Positions 14,650 through 20,231 of a DNA stretch of 20,231 bases are shown here, in pieces. Location of the stretch: the NCBI RefSeq assembly GCF_900016645.1, contig NZ_CDGJ01000105.1. The stretch is one strand, 5' to 3'. Position 1 is the stretch's first letter. The number at the start of each line of letters is the position of its first letter. A program made the position numbers and the translations under genes. The notes beneath the pieces are model-generated. The model did no database searches. It had not been told where the DNA came from and saw only the letters and a program-made list of their open reading frames with translations. Source of the DNA: Acididesulfobacillus acetoxydans (GTDB lineage Bacteria; Bacillota; Desulfitobacteriia; Desulfitobacteriales; Desulfitobacteriaceae).

Positions 14650-14852
14650 ACGGATCTCCTTCCTTGGCATATTTGCCATCCGCCCCGCATAAGAGTGATG
14701 AGGAAATAAATAAAATACGGGATCTCAGAGGACCGGATGAGAAAACGGCCGCCAAACGAAATGGAAGCGAGCGACCGGCTGAACCGGGACCGCTGCAAGT
14801 TTCCCATCCTGCGGAAGATTACTCTCTGAAAGGACAAAAAGGCGGTGAAAAC

Positions 14853-15623
14853 ATGAAACCCAGCCGTAAATTCCTTTCCTTGCCGATTATTACCCTCAAG
14901 GAAGGGCAACAAATCGGCTATGTCAAGGGTCTGGTCCTTGATGCCCGGGAAAAAGCCGTGGCCGCCTTGGTGGTCGATCCCAAAGGGTTTTTCAAAGACC
15001 AACGCATCATTCCGTACAGCAAAGTGGTCAGCGTCGGGGATGACGCTATCACGATCGACAAAGAAAGCCATGTGGAAAAGTCCGCCGGGATACCGGAACT
15101 TCTGGAGCTGCTTAAAGAAAAGCTCGGGATCATCGGCACCAAAGTCGTCACCGAATCCGGTAAAATTTTAGGCATAGCCGCGGAATACTATGTCGACACC
15201 GTGACCGGAAAAGTCACCCAATTGGAGGTTTCCGGAGGCAAAATCGGCAGCCTCCTTAACGGCAGAGCTTTGTTGAGTGCGGAGCAGCTGGTCACCATCG
15301 GCCCGGATGTCATTGTCGCGCAAAAAGAGAGCGAACTTAGCCTGGATGTGGCAGACAAAGGACTCAATGATACCCTTAAATCCTTCCTGCACAGCACCTC
15401 ACATTTGGCTTCGGAAAAAACCCAAACTTTGAGCCAGTACTTTCGCAAAGGCAGACTTTCCGACGACGGAAAGCCCCCCGAACAGGCAGCCGCAAACACG
15501 CTTCCCGCAGAGTCGGGCCTCTTCGATCATGAAGCCGCAGAGCCGGAAACAGACACCTCTGAACACTCTACGCCCCTCACCCCGGCCGACAACCGGAACC
15601 CACCCAAGGAACCTTTGGGGTGA
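14853..15623 (+). CDS. PRC-barrel domain protein
   Basis: This is the only plus-strand gene in the window, about 256 residues, preceded by AGGCGGTGA 4 nt before the ATG. Residues 1-75 form a PRC-barrel-like beta domain (FLSLPIITLKEGQQIGYVKG, then LDAREKAVAALVVDP and RIIPYSKVVSVGDDAITID). A related second segment spans about 90-165 (IIGTKVVTESGKILGIAAEY, then TGKVTQLEVSGGKIGSLLNG). The remaining third is hydrophilic and, towards the end, acidic and rich in Pro, Thr and Glu, probably disordered. PRC barrels occur in RimM, photosystem H subunits and small sporulation-associated proteins such as YlmC/YrrD. The function here is unknown. No signal peptide or membrane segment is visible. The frame is open upstream to 14664, but that part is not PRC-like. 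Confidence 0.88.
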   Translation: MKPSRKFLSLPIITLKEGQQIGYVKGLVLDAREKAVAALVVDPKGFFKDQRIIPYSKVVSVGDDAITIDKESHVEKSAGIPELLELLKEKLGIIGTKVVTESGKILGIAAEYYVDTVTGKVTQLEVSGGKIGSLLNGRALLSAEQLVTIGPDVIVAQKESELSLDVADKGLNDTLKSFLHSTSHLASEKTQTLSQYFRKGRLSDDGKPPEQAAANTLPAESGLFDHEAAEPETDTSEHSTPLTPADNRNPPKEPLG

Positions 15624-15645
15624 TAAAATTTTTCCCTTAGGAGCT

Positions 15646-15706
15646 GGCCTCTGTAACGGCCTCAGATCCCACTTCCGGCCCCCGGCTTCTGACCTCCGGC
15701 CTCTGT
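15646..15706. repeat. Degenerate GGCCTCTG repeat between the PRC-barrel gene and prs
   Basis: Four copies of a 9-mer of the form GGCYTCWGW occur at 15646, 15658, 15684 and 15698, spaced 12 to 26 bp, in a GC-rich stretch ending at the prs stop codon. It does not form a convincing terminator for either converging gene. Confidence 0.5.
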
Positions 15707-16647
15707 TAGCTGAACAGCTTGCTTACCGACAGGTCCTCATGAATGCGGACGATAGCCTCACCGAGCAGGGGCGCGACAGAGAGCACCTTGAGTTTGTCAA
15801 TCCGTTTATCCTCGCTCAGAGGAATCGTATTCGTCACAACGACCTCGTTAATGACGGAATCAGCCAGCCTCTCGATGGCCCGGCCCGAAAGCACGGCGTG
15901 GGTACAACAGGCATAAACTTCCTTAGCCCCTCTTTCTCTCAGCGCCCGGGCTCCTTGGGCAATCGTTCCCGCCGTGTCAATGATATCGTCGATCATGATG
16001 GCATTTTTCCCCTCCAATTCACCGATGACGTGCATAATTTCGGAGACGTTGGGTTCGGGGCGGCGTTTATCAATAATGGCAATAGAAGCGCCGATTCGCT
16101 CAGCCAGACTGCGAGCCCTGGTCACTCCGCCTAAATCCGGCGAAACAACAACCAGATCCGCCAGTTCCTTCTCCCGGAAATATTCCGCCAAAATAGGAAC
16201 ACCGGGAAGATGATCCACCGGAATATCAAAAAAACCCTGGATAGCCGGAGCGTGGAGATCCATGGTAACCACCCTGTCCGCCCCCGCGGTCGTAATGACA
16301 TTAGCCATCAGCTTGGCTGTGATCGGATCGCGGGCTCTTGCTTTGCGTTCTTGCCTGGCATACCCGTAATAGGGCATCACCGCCGTAATCCGACGGGCGG
16401 AGGCACGCTTGAGGGCATCAATCATGATCAGAAGTTCCATGATATTGTCATTTGTGGGCGCACAAGTGGGCTGGACCACAAAAATATCCGCGCCCCGCAC
16501 GCTTTCGTTGATGGCAATGGAAATTTCCCCGTCCTGAAAGCGCAGCACCTTGGATTCCCCTAACGGCACGGAAAGATATTCGCAAATTTCCCCGGCCAGA
16601 TCCCGATTGGCATTTCCACAAAAGATTTTTAACTCTTTTGACGACAT
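15706..16647 (-). CDS. prs: Ribose-phosphate pyrophosphokinase
   Basis: PRPP synthetase converts ribose 5-phosphate and ATP to PRPP, the precursor of purines, pyrimidines, His and Trp. The 313-residue protein contains GNANRDLAGEICEYL at the N-terminus and the ATP-binding region RQERKARARDPITAK. The signature DLHAPAIQGFFDIPVDHL is near 128-145, and the PRPP-binding loop IDDIIDTAGT near 217-226. The ATG at 16647 has GGAG 4 nt upstream and gives the usual start; the ATG at 16674 would overlap glmU. It lies 17 bp after glmU, the conserved glmU-prs pair. Confidence 0.98.
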   Translation of the reverse strand: MSSKELKIFCGNANRDLAGEICEYLSVPLGESKVLRFQDGEISIAINESVRGADIFVVQPTCAPTNDNIMELLIMIDALKRASARRITAVMPYYGYARQERKARARDPITAKLMANVITTAGADRVVTMDLHAPAIQGFFDIPVDHLPGVPILAEYFREKELADLVVVSPDLGGVTRARSLAERIGASIAIIDKRRPEPNVSEIMHVIGELEGKNAIMIDDIIDTAGTIAQGARALRERGAKEVYACCTHAVLSGRAIERLADSVINEVVVTNTIPLSEDKRIDKLKVLSVAPLLGEAIVRIHEDLSVSKLFS

Positions 16648-16664
16648 GGCTCTCCGCTTTCCCC

Positions 16665-18026
16665 CTAATCGCACGATTCACGCTGCCAATTTTCTTTGAC
16701 CGTTTGACGCGCCCGTTCAACAGCCAAGGCGTTGGCAGGGACATCCTTAGTTATAGTCGATCCCGCTCCGACAAAGGCTCCTTCCCCCACTGTCACCGGT
16801 GCCACCAGGTTAGTGTTGCTCCCGATAAAGGCGCGGTCTCCGACCACAGTCGGGTGCTTGTTGACCCCGTCGTAGTTACAGGTAATGGTCCCCGCACCGA
16901 TATTAACGCCGGCACCTATGTCCGCATCTCCCACATAACTCAAGTGCGGTACTTTTGACCCCCGTCCGATCCGGCTGTTCTTTATTTCGACAAAGTCGCC
17001 CACCTTGACCCCCGATGCCAAGCGGGTTCCCGGCCGCAGGTAAGCGAAAGGTCCGACTGTACTGTCCTCGCCGATCAAGGCATCTTTGGCTACGGTGTGG
17101 GCTACCCGGCAGCCGCGGGCACAGATACAGGATTCCAAAAATACCTGCGGACCCAGAACTGCGTCTTCCGCGACTTTAGTGTTTCCTTTCAGCACAGTAA
17201 AGGGCAGAAGGGTCACATCCTGAGCCAACTCGACTCCCGCGTCGACAAAAGTCGAAGCCGGGTCCACAATGGTAACTCCCTGCTCCAACCAATGGGCCAG
17301 TATCCTTTGCCTGTACACTCCTTCAGCCTCCGCCAACTGCGCCCTGCTGTTAATGCCCAAGGCCTCGTTGGAGTCCGCCGCCCTTTGGATGAACACCGCC
17401 TCATTTTCGCGTCGGAAAGCCGCGAACACTCCCGGCAAATAGTACTCACCCTGCGCGTTTTCCGGCCGCAAGGCGGCCAAAGCGGCACGCATTGGTTTAA
17501 CCTTGAAGCAATAAGTACCGGTGTTGATTTCCCTGACCGTACGTTGCGACGGGGAGGCGTCTTTTTCTTCGACAATGTCCAGCAAGATCTCTCCGTCCCG
17601 AATAATCCTGCCATATCCATAAGGATCCGCCGGCTCGGCAGTCAAAACCGTCGCCGCCGCGCCCCGGGTCTGATGGAACCGAATCAGATCCGCCAGAGTC
17701 CGCGAGCGGAAAAGCGGTTGATCCCCGCTCAAAACCAGAACATCCTCCGCCCCCTCTAAAAAGGGCAACGCCTGTTTTAAAGCGTGTCCGGTCCCCAGTT
17801 GTTCCTCCTGAACTGCGCAAACCGCGCGCCCCGCCAAATGCGGTACCAAAACCTCCTTGCCGTGGCCCACGATTACCAGAGGCTCCTTGATTCCCAAAGG
17901 TTCCAGGGCAGCCAAAACATGATCAATCAGGGGTTTACCCGCCAGTGGATGCATGACTTTAGGAAGCTTTGACTTCATCCGCGTACCTTTTCCCGCCGCC
18001 AAGACCACGGCCGCCAAACTGGGCAT
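16665..18026 (-). CDS. glmU: Bifunctional GlcNAc-1-P uridyltransferase/GlcN-1-P acetyltransferase
   Basis: GlmU acetylates glucosamine-1-phosphate and then couples it to UTP, making UDP-GlcNAc for peptidoglycan and spore wall. Residues 1-230 are the pyrophosphorylase domain with LAAGKGTRMKSKLPKVMHPL and the conserved QEEQLGTGHAL. From about 250 a left-handed beta helix of hexapeptide repeats carries the acetyltransferase residues (KNSRIGRGSKVPHLSYVGDA, NIGAGTITCNYDG). At 453 residues it is full length. GGAGG lies 8 nt before the ATG. It has its own promoter after the spoVG terminator and is co-transcribed with prs. Confidence 0.98.
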   Translation of the reverse strand: MPSLAAVVLAAGKGTRMKSKLPKVMHPLAGKPLIDHVLAALEPLGIKEPLVIVGHGKEVLVPHLAGRAVCAVQEEQLGTGHALKQALPFLEGAEDVLVLSGDQPLFRSRTLADLIRFHQTRGAAATVLTAEPADPYGYGRIIRDGEILLDIVEEKDASPSQRTVREINTGTYCFKVKPMRAALAALRPENAQGEYYLPGVFAAFRRENEAVFIQRAADSNEALGINSRAQLAEAEGVYRQRILAHWLEQGVTIVDPASTFVDAGVELAQDVTLLPFTVLKGNTKVAEDAVLGPQVFLESCICARGCRVAHTVAKDALIGEDSTVGPFAYLRPGTRLASGVKVGDFVEIKNSRIGRGSKVPHLSYVGDADIGAGVNIGAGTITCNYDGVNKHPTVVGDRAFIGSNTNLVAPVTVGEGAFVGAGSTITKDVPANALAVERARQTVKENWQRESCD

Positions 18027-18041
18027 TCTTCTAACCTCCAG

Positions 18042-18064
18042 TTTTAGTTTAACCTCAACTAAAA
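18042..18064. promoter_or_regulatory. Perfect inverted repeat at the glmU start point
   Basis: Two perfect 8-bp arms, TTTTAGTT (18042-18049) and AACTAAAA (18057-18064), flank a 7-bp centre. The repeat begins 1 bp downstream of the glmU TATAAT and covers the expected start point, so one arm would be largely untranscribed. This favours a protein operator over an RNA hairpin. Confidence 0.45.
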
Positions 18065-18065
18065 T

Positions 18066-18093
18066 ATTATACCCTATATTTCGCCGACAACAA
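18066..18093 (-). promoter_or_regulatory. SigA-type promoter of glmU-prs
   Basis: The minus strand has a perfect TATAAT (18066-18071); the best -35 is TTGTTG (18088-18093) at 16 bp, three of six. The leader is about 30 nt. Confidence 0.5.
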
Positions 18094-18144
18094 ATCCAAT
18101 TCTACAAATTCTACGTAAATGAGCGGGCCATCTTTAGGGCAGAC

Positions 18145-18171
18145 AAAAAAGAGGCCTTAACGCAAGGCCTC
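18145..18171 (-). terminator. Rho-independent terminator of spoVG
   Basis: A perfect 8-bp stem, GAGGCCTT with AAGGCCTC, has a 5-nt loop and six T on the minus strand. It starts 8 bp after the spoVG stop codon. Confidence 0.92.
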
Positions 18172-18178
18172 GCTCAAA

Positions 18179-18433
18179 TCACATCGCTTCCTGATAGGCT
18201 TTGAGGACAGCAGACTGTATGACCTCACGCGCCGCCGCCGAAATGGGATGAGCAATATCACGGAACTCCCCTTCCGGAGTTTTGCGGCTTGGCATCGCAA
18301 CAAATAGCCCATTCGTACCTTCCACGACTTTAACATCGTGAACCACAAAGGCATTGTCAAAAGTGACCGAAACGACAGCCTTCATTTTGCCTTCAACGTT
18401 GACTTTCCGAACCCGCACATCAGTGATGTTCAT
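18179..18433 (-). CDS. spoVG: Septation/regulatory RNA- and DNA-binding protein SpoVG
   Basis: SpoVG is a small conserved regulator affecting asymmetric septation, cell envelope and virulence traits in Firmicutes. The 84-residue protein begins MNITDVRVRKVNVEGKMKAV and contains the hallmark GLFVAMPSRKTPEGEFRDIAHPI, followed by the C-terminal helix. The length is typical. GGTGGTGA lies about 7 nt before the ATG. A SigH-type promoter with the B. subtilis spoVG geometry precedes it, and a strong terminator follows, so it is monocistronic. yabJ, which is upstream of spoVG in B. subtilis, is missing. Confidence 0.98.
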   Translation of the reverse strand: MNITDVRVRKVNVEGKMKAVVSVTFDNAFVVHDVKVVEGTNGLFVAMPSRKTPEGEFRDIAHPISAAAREVIQSAVLKAYQEAM

Positions 18434-18484
18434 TATGCATTCACCACCCTCCCTTTTTCGGACATCCGTCTTGTATATTCAATA

Positions 18485-18509
18485 ATTCTCCGCTTGGTAA
18501 AAAAATCCT
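18485..18509 (-). promoter_or_regulatory. SigH-type promoter of spoVG
   Basis: The minus strand has AGGATTT (18503-18509), 14 bp, then GAAT (18485-18488). As I recall it, the B. subtilis spoVG promoter P1, a standard SigH promoter, has the same two elements at the same spacing. The predicted start point is near 18477. Confidence 0.75.
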
Positions 18510-18511
18510 TC

Positions 18512-18535
18512 CTGAAAAACGCAAAAATTTTTCAG
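18512..18535. repeat. AT-rich inverted repeat directly upstream of the spoVG promoter
   Basis: Perfect 8-bp arms CTGAAAAA (18512-18519) and TTTTTCAG (18528-18535) flank an 8-nt loop, ending 2 bp before the -35 element. It could terminate purR transcription, although no T tract follows the stem, or act as an upstream activating or AbrB-type site, as the AT-rich box does at B. subtilis spoVG. Confidence 0.45.
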
Positions 18536-18564
18536 ATTCTGTTTCTTTCTGCCATCTCCCCGGC

Positions 18565-19368
18565 CTAATAAGTCACCGGCACAACCGTTACCCGCCCTGA
18601 AAGTTCCAGCTCCGTGAGCCGCAAAAGTACCCTGTAATCCCGGACAAGCTTGGGACCGTCACCCAAGGCCGATTCCATCAACATGCCAATCCCGACAACA
18701 TTCGCCCCAAATTCACCCATTAAGTCCATCATACCTTTGGTCGTACCGCCCGCCTTGATAAAATCGTCGATGATGAGGACACGTTTGCCGGGCTCAAGCG
18801 CCCTGCGGGACAAAGACATCGTCTGAATGCGCTGGGATGAACCCGAAACAAAATTGATGTTCACGGAGGAACCCTCCGTCACTTTGTTGCCGTGCCGGAC
18901 AATCACCATCGGCACCCCCAGGGCTCCCGCACACTCCAAAGCTAAGGGGATCCCTTTGGTTTCGATGGTCACGACCGCGTCCGGCCGCTCAGACCGGAAA
19001 ACCCGAGCGAACATAAGCCCCAAAGGATGCACGACGGCCGGATCAAATAAGAGATCCGTCATATACAGGTAACCCCCCGCGAGGATCCTTTCCTTATCGC
19101 TCAGACGCCCGGCCAGCCCCGACAAAAACTTGTCCGCCTCCTCGAAGGAGATCTCCGGGATATAGCGCACTCCTCCGGCCGCACCTGACAACGTTTCGAT
19201 ATATCCCCGCTTCGATATGGCAAAGCCTTCCCTCACCGTGAGCAAATCCTCGCTGATCGTCGATTTTCCCGCACCAAAACACTCCGCCAGAGAGGACAGG
19301 GAGAGCAGCTGATTCGGTTTGGCCATGAGTATCTGTGTCATTGCCACCAGGCGTTCGGCCCTTTTCAT
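18565..19368 (-). CDS. purR: Purine operon repressor PurR
   Basis: Gram-positive PurR represses purine synthesis genes and is relieved by PRPP. Residues 1-70 form the winged-helix domain (AERLVAMTQILMAKPNQLLS, then GAGKSTISEDL and GAAGGVRYIP). The remainder is a phosphoribosyltransferase-like effector domain with the PRPP loop IIDDFIKAGGTTKG near 199-212 and FVSGSSQRIQTMSLSRRA. The ATG at 19368 gives the usual short N-terminus (about 267 residues); in-frame TTG at 19374 and GTG at 19386 are alternatives, and the nearby G-rich ribosome site does not decide. It lies 25 bp after the GntR-family gene, so they may be co-transcribed. Location upstream of spoVG-glmU-prs is conserved; the link to prs (PRPP supply) is functional. 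Confidence 0.97.
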   Translation of the reverse strand: MKRAERLVAMTQILMAKPNQLLSLSSLAECFGAGKSTISEDLLTVREGFAISKRGYIETLSGAAGGVRYIPEISFEEADKFLSGLAGRLSDKERILAGGYLYMTDLLFDPAVVHPLGLMFARVFRSERPDAVVTIETKGIPLALECAGALGVPMVIVRHGNKVTEGSSVNINFVSGSSQRIQTMSLSRRALEPGKRVLIIDDFIKAGGTTKGMMDLMGEFGANVVGIGMLMESALGDGPKLVRDYRVLLRLTELELSGRVTVVPVTY

Positions 19369-19393
19369 CTTCAAATCATCCCCCACGAACCTT

Positions 19394-20083
19394 TCACTCC
19401 TGATCCTGGCTGTCGGTCAGGGTACGAAGCGCTTCAAACAACACGTTTTCCGCCGTGACAATATGCTGCGTAGCGAGTTCCTGCGCTTCGGCAACATCGT
19501 GCTGCACCAAAGCCTCGACGATGGCCCGGTGTTCCTCGACGGCGACTTTCACCCGACCGGGAACCGCCAGCGATGTGGAACGGAATCGTTGAAAGTGTTC
19601 GCGCAGATTACCCAGGATTTGAACCAAACGCGCATTGCGGCTGGCCTCGTAAACCAAAGCGTGAAAATCCGTGTCCGATTCCACGACCTTTTCCAAAGTT
19701 GTTTCCTGCCCCTCATGGAACAGCAAAATCCGCTCCATCTGCTCCAGTTCCTCATCAGTAACCCGTTCCGCGGCCAACCCCGCCGCCAGGCCCTCGAGAG
19801 CGGCGCGAATCTCAAAAACATCCGCCACATCTTTAAGCGAAACTCCTGCCACATAAGCCCCTTTTCTGGGGATCATTACGACAAACCCTTCCAATTCCAA
19901 CTTACGAATCGCTTCGCGCACCGGAGTCCTGCTGACTCCCATCTCCTCCGCCAGCTGAATTTCCATCAGCCGCTCGCCGGGTTTCAACACCCCGCTGATG
20001 ATCGCCTCACGCATCGAATCAAAAACGATTTCCCGCAAAGGTTTATAGCTGTCAAGTTTTACCGGGACCAAACGCCTTTCCAT
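19394..20083 (-). CDS. GntR-family transcriptional regulator, FadR/FCD subfamily
   Basis: The 229-residue protein has an N-terminal winged HTH at about 13-77 (ISGVLKPGERLMEIQLAEEM, then GVSRTPVREAIRKLELEGFV). An all-helical FCD ligand domain follows at about 84-215. His141, His185 and His207, with Asp137, fit the metal-binding set of FCD domains, which usually bind carboxylate metabolites together with a metal ion. The ligand and targets cannot be told from sequence. AAGGAG lies 7 nt before the ATG. It is followed closely by purR; B. subtilis has no such gene there. No convincing promoter was found in the 148 bp to the window edge. Confidence 0.93.
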   Translation of the reverse strand: MERRLVPVKLDSYKPLREIVFDSMREAIISGVLKPGERLMEIQLAEEMGVSRTPVREAIRKLELEGFVVMIPRKGAYVAGVSLKDVADVFEIRAALEGLAAGLAAERVTDEELEQMERILLFHEGQETTLEKVVESDTDFHALVYEASRNARLVQILGNLREHFQRFRSTSLAVPGRVKVAVEEHRAIVEALVQHDVAEAQELATQHIVTAENVLFEALRTLTDSQDQE

Positions 20084-20231
20084 GCAGACTCTCCTTCCCT
20101 ATCAGGGACCCGATCAGAAACCGACGGCTCGACCACGGCTCAGCTGCACACCCCAACGCCCTGTACCATCTGTTCCGCTTACCTATCCTGATCACCTGTC
20201 CCACTTTTTCCCGCCATTTTAGCGGCGGTCC

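Noticed and set aside
14665..14678. Inverted repeat TGGCA/TGCCA upstream of pth
   Set aside because: The arms are only 5 bp and lie in a short leader without promoter evidence; it is expected by chance.
14740..14850. T-box or riboswitch-like leader before the PRC-barrel gene
   Set aside because: The GGGACCGCTGC stretch resembles a T-box only superficially; the conserved AGGGTGGNACCGCG and a terminator/antiterminator pair are absent.
14664..14852. N-terminal extension of the PRC-barrel gene by 63 codons
   Set aside because: The ATG at 14853 has a near-perfect ribosome site and starts the PRC domain directly; the extension is hydrophilic, unlike the family, and would overlap the pth leader.
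15596..15634. Terminator at the end of the PRC-barrel gene
   Set aside because: The stem (CCCAA with TTGGG) is only about 5 bp and overlaps the stop codon; the following T run is suggestive but not enough to call.
19319..20191. Plus-strand open frame of 290 codons opposite gntR and purR
   Set aside because: It is antisense to two secure genes, and its composition is unlike a folded protein family I recognise.

Overview
This window looks like chromosomal core DNA of an endospore-forming member of the Firmicutes, most likely an anaerobic, moderately GC-rich Clostridia lineage (Peptococcaceae/Desulfotomaculum/Moorella-like). The basis is gene order and content: the sporulation genes spoIIE, spoVT, spoVG, yabP and yabQ are interleaved with housekeeping genes in nearly the order known from Bacillus subtilis between purR and ftsH. 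Assignment below class level is a guess. No phage, insertion sequence, CRISPR array, tRNA or rRNA was recognised.

All genes but one lie on the minus strand, so transcription runs from the right end to the left: a GntR/FadR-type regulator, purR, spoVG, glmU, prs, pth, mfd, a PrsA/SurA-type foldase lipoprotein, spoVT, mazG (yabN), hup (HU), rqcP (yabO), yabP, yabQ, a small sigma-region-4-like HTH gene, divIC, the S1-domain gene yabR, spoIIE, tilS, and the first codons of ftsH at the left edge. The exception is a plus-strand gene with two PRC-barrel-like segments between pth and prs. Relative to B. subtilis, yabJ, ctc, fin, spoVB, yabS/yabT and hprT are absent from their usual places; hup, the foldase gene, the PRC-barrel gene and the HTH gene are additional.

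Functionally the window combines nucleotide and cell-wall precursor supply (purR, prs, glmU), translation quality control and tRNA maturation (pth, rqcP, tilS), transcription-coupled repair (mfd), NTP sanitation (mazG), nucleoid structure (hup), division (divIC) and sporulation control. Regulatory DNA is unusually readable: a SigH-type promoter before spoVG, a SigG-type promoter before spoVT, a 21-bp-spacer promoter with a nearby Spo0A-box match before spoIIE, consensus SigA-type promoters before yabR and ftsH, and several clear terminators.

The most unusual item is a tight cluster of five DnaA-box-like 9-mers (two perfect TTATNCACA, three TTGTCCAC(A/G)) in the presumed 5' leader of the HTH-divIC unit, suggesting DnaA control of a division operon. 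Second is yabQ, which has no canonical start where homology says it should begin. Other noncoding items are a 26-bp tandem repeat upstream of mfd, a degenerate GGCCTCTG repeat downstream of prs, and inverted repeats at the glmU start site and spoVG upstream region. No stretch over 300 bases lacks a gene; the longest gaps (about 3767-4063 and 9039-9289) hold promoters and terminators, and 3861-4031 is GC-rich with nothing recognised.
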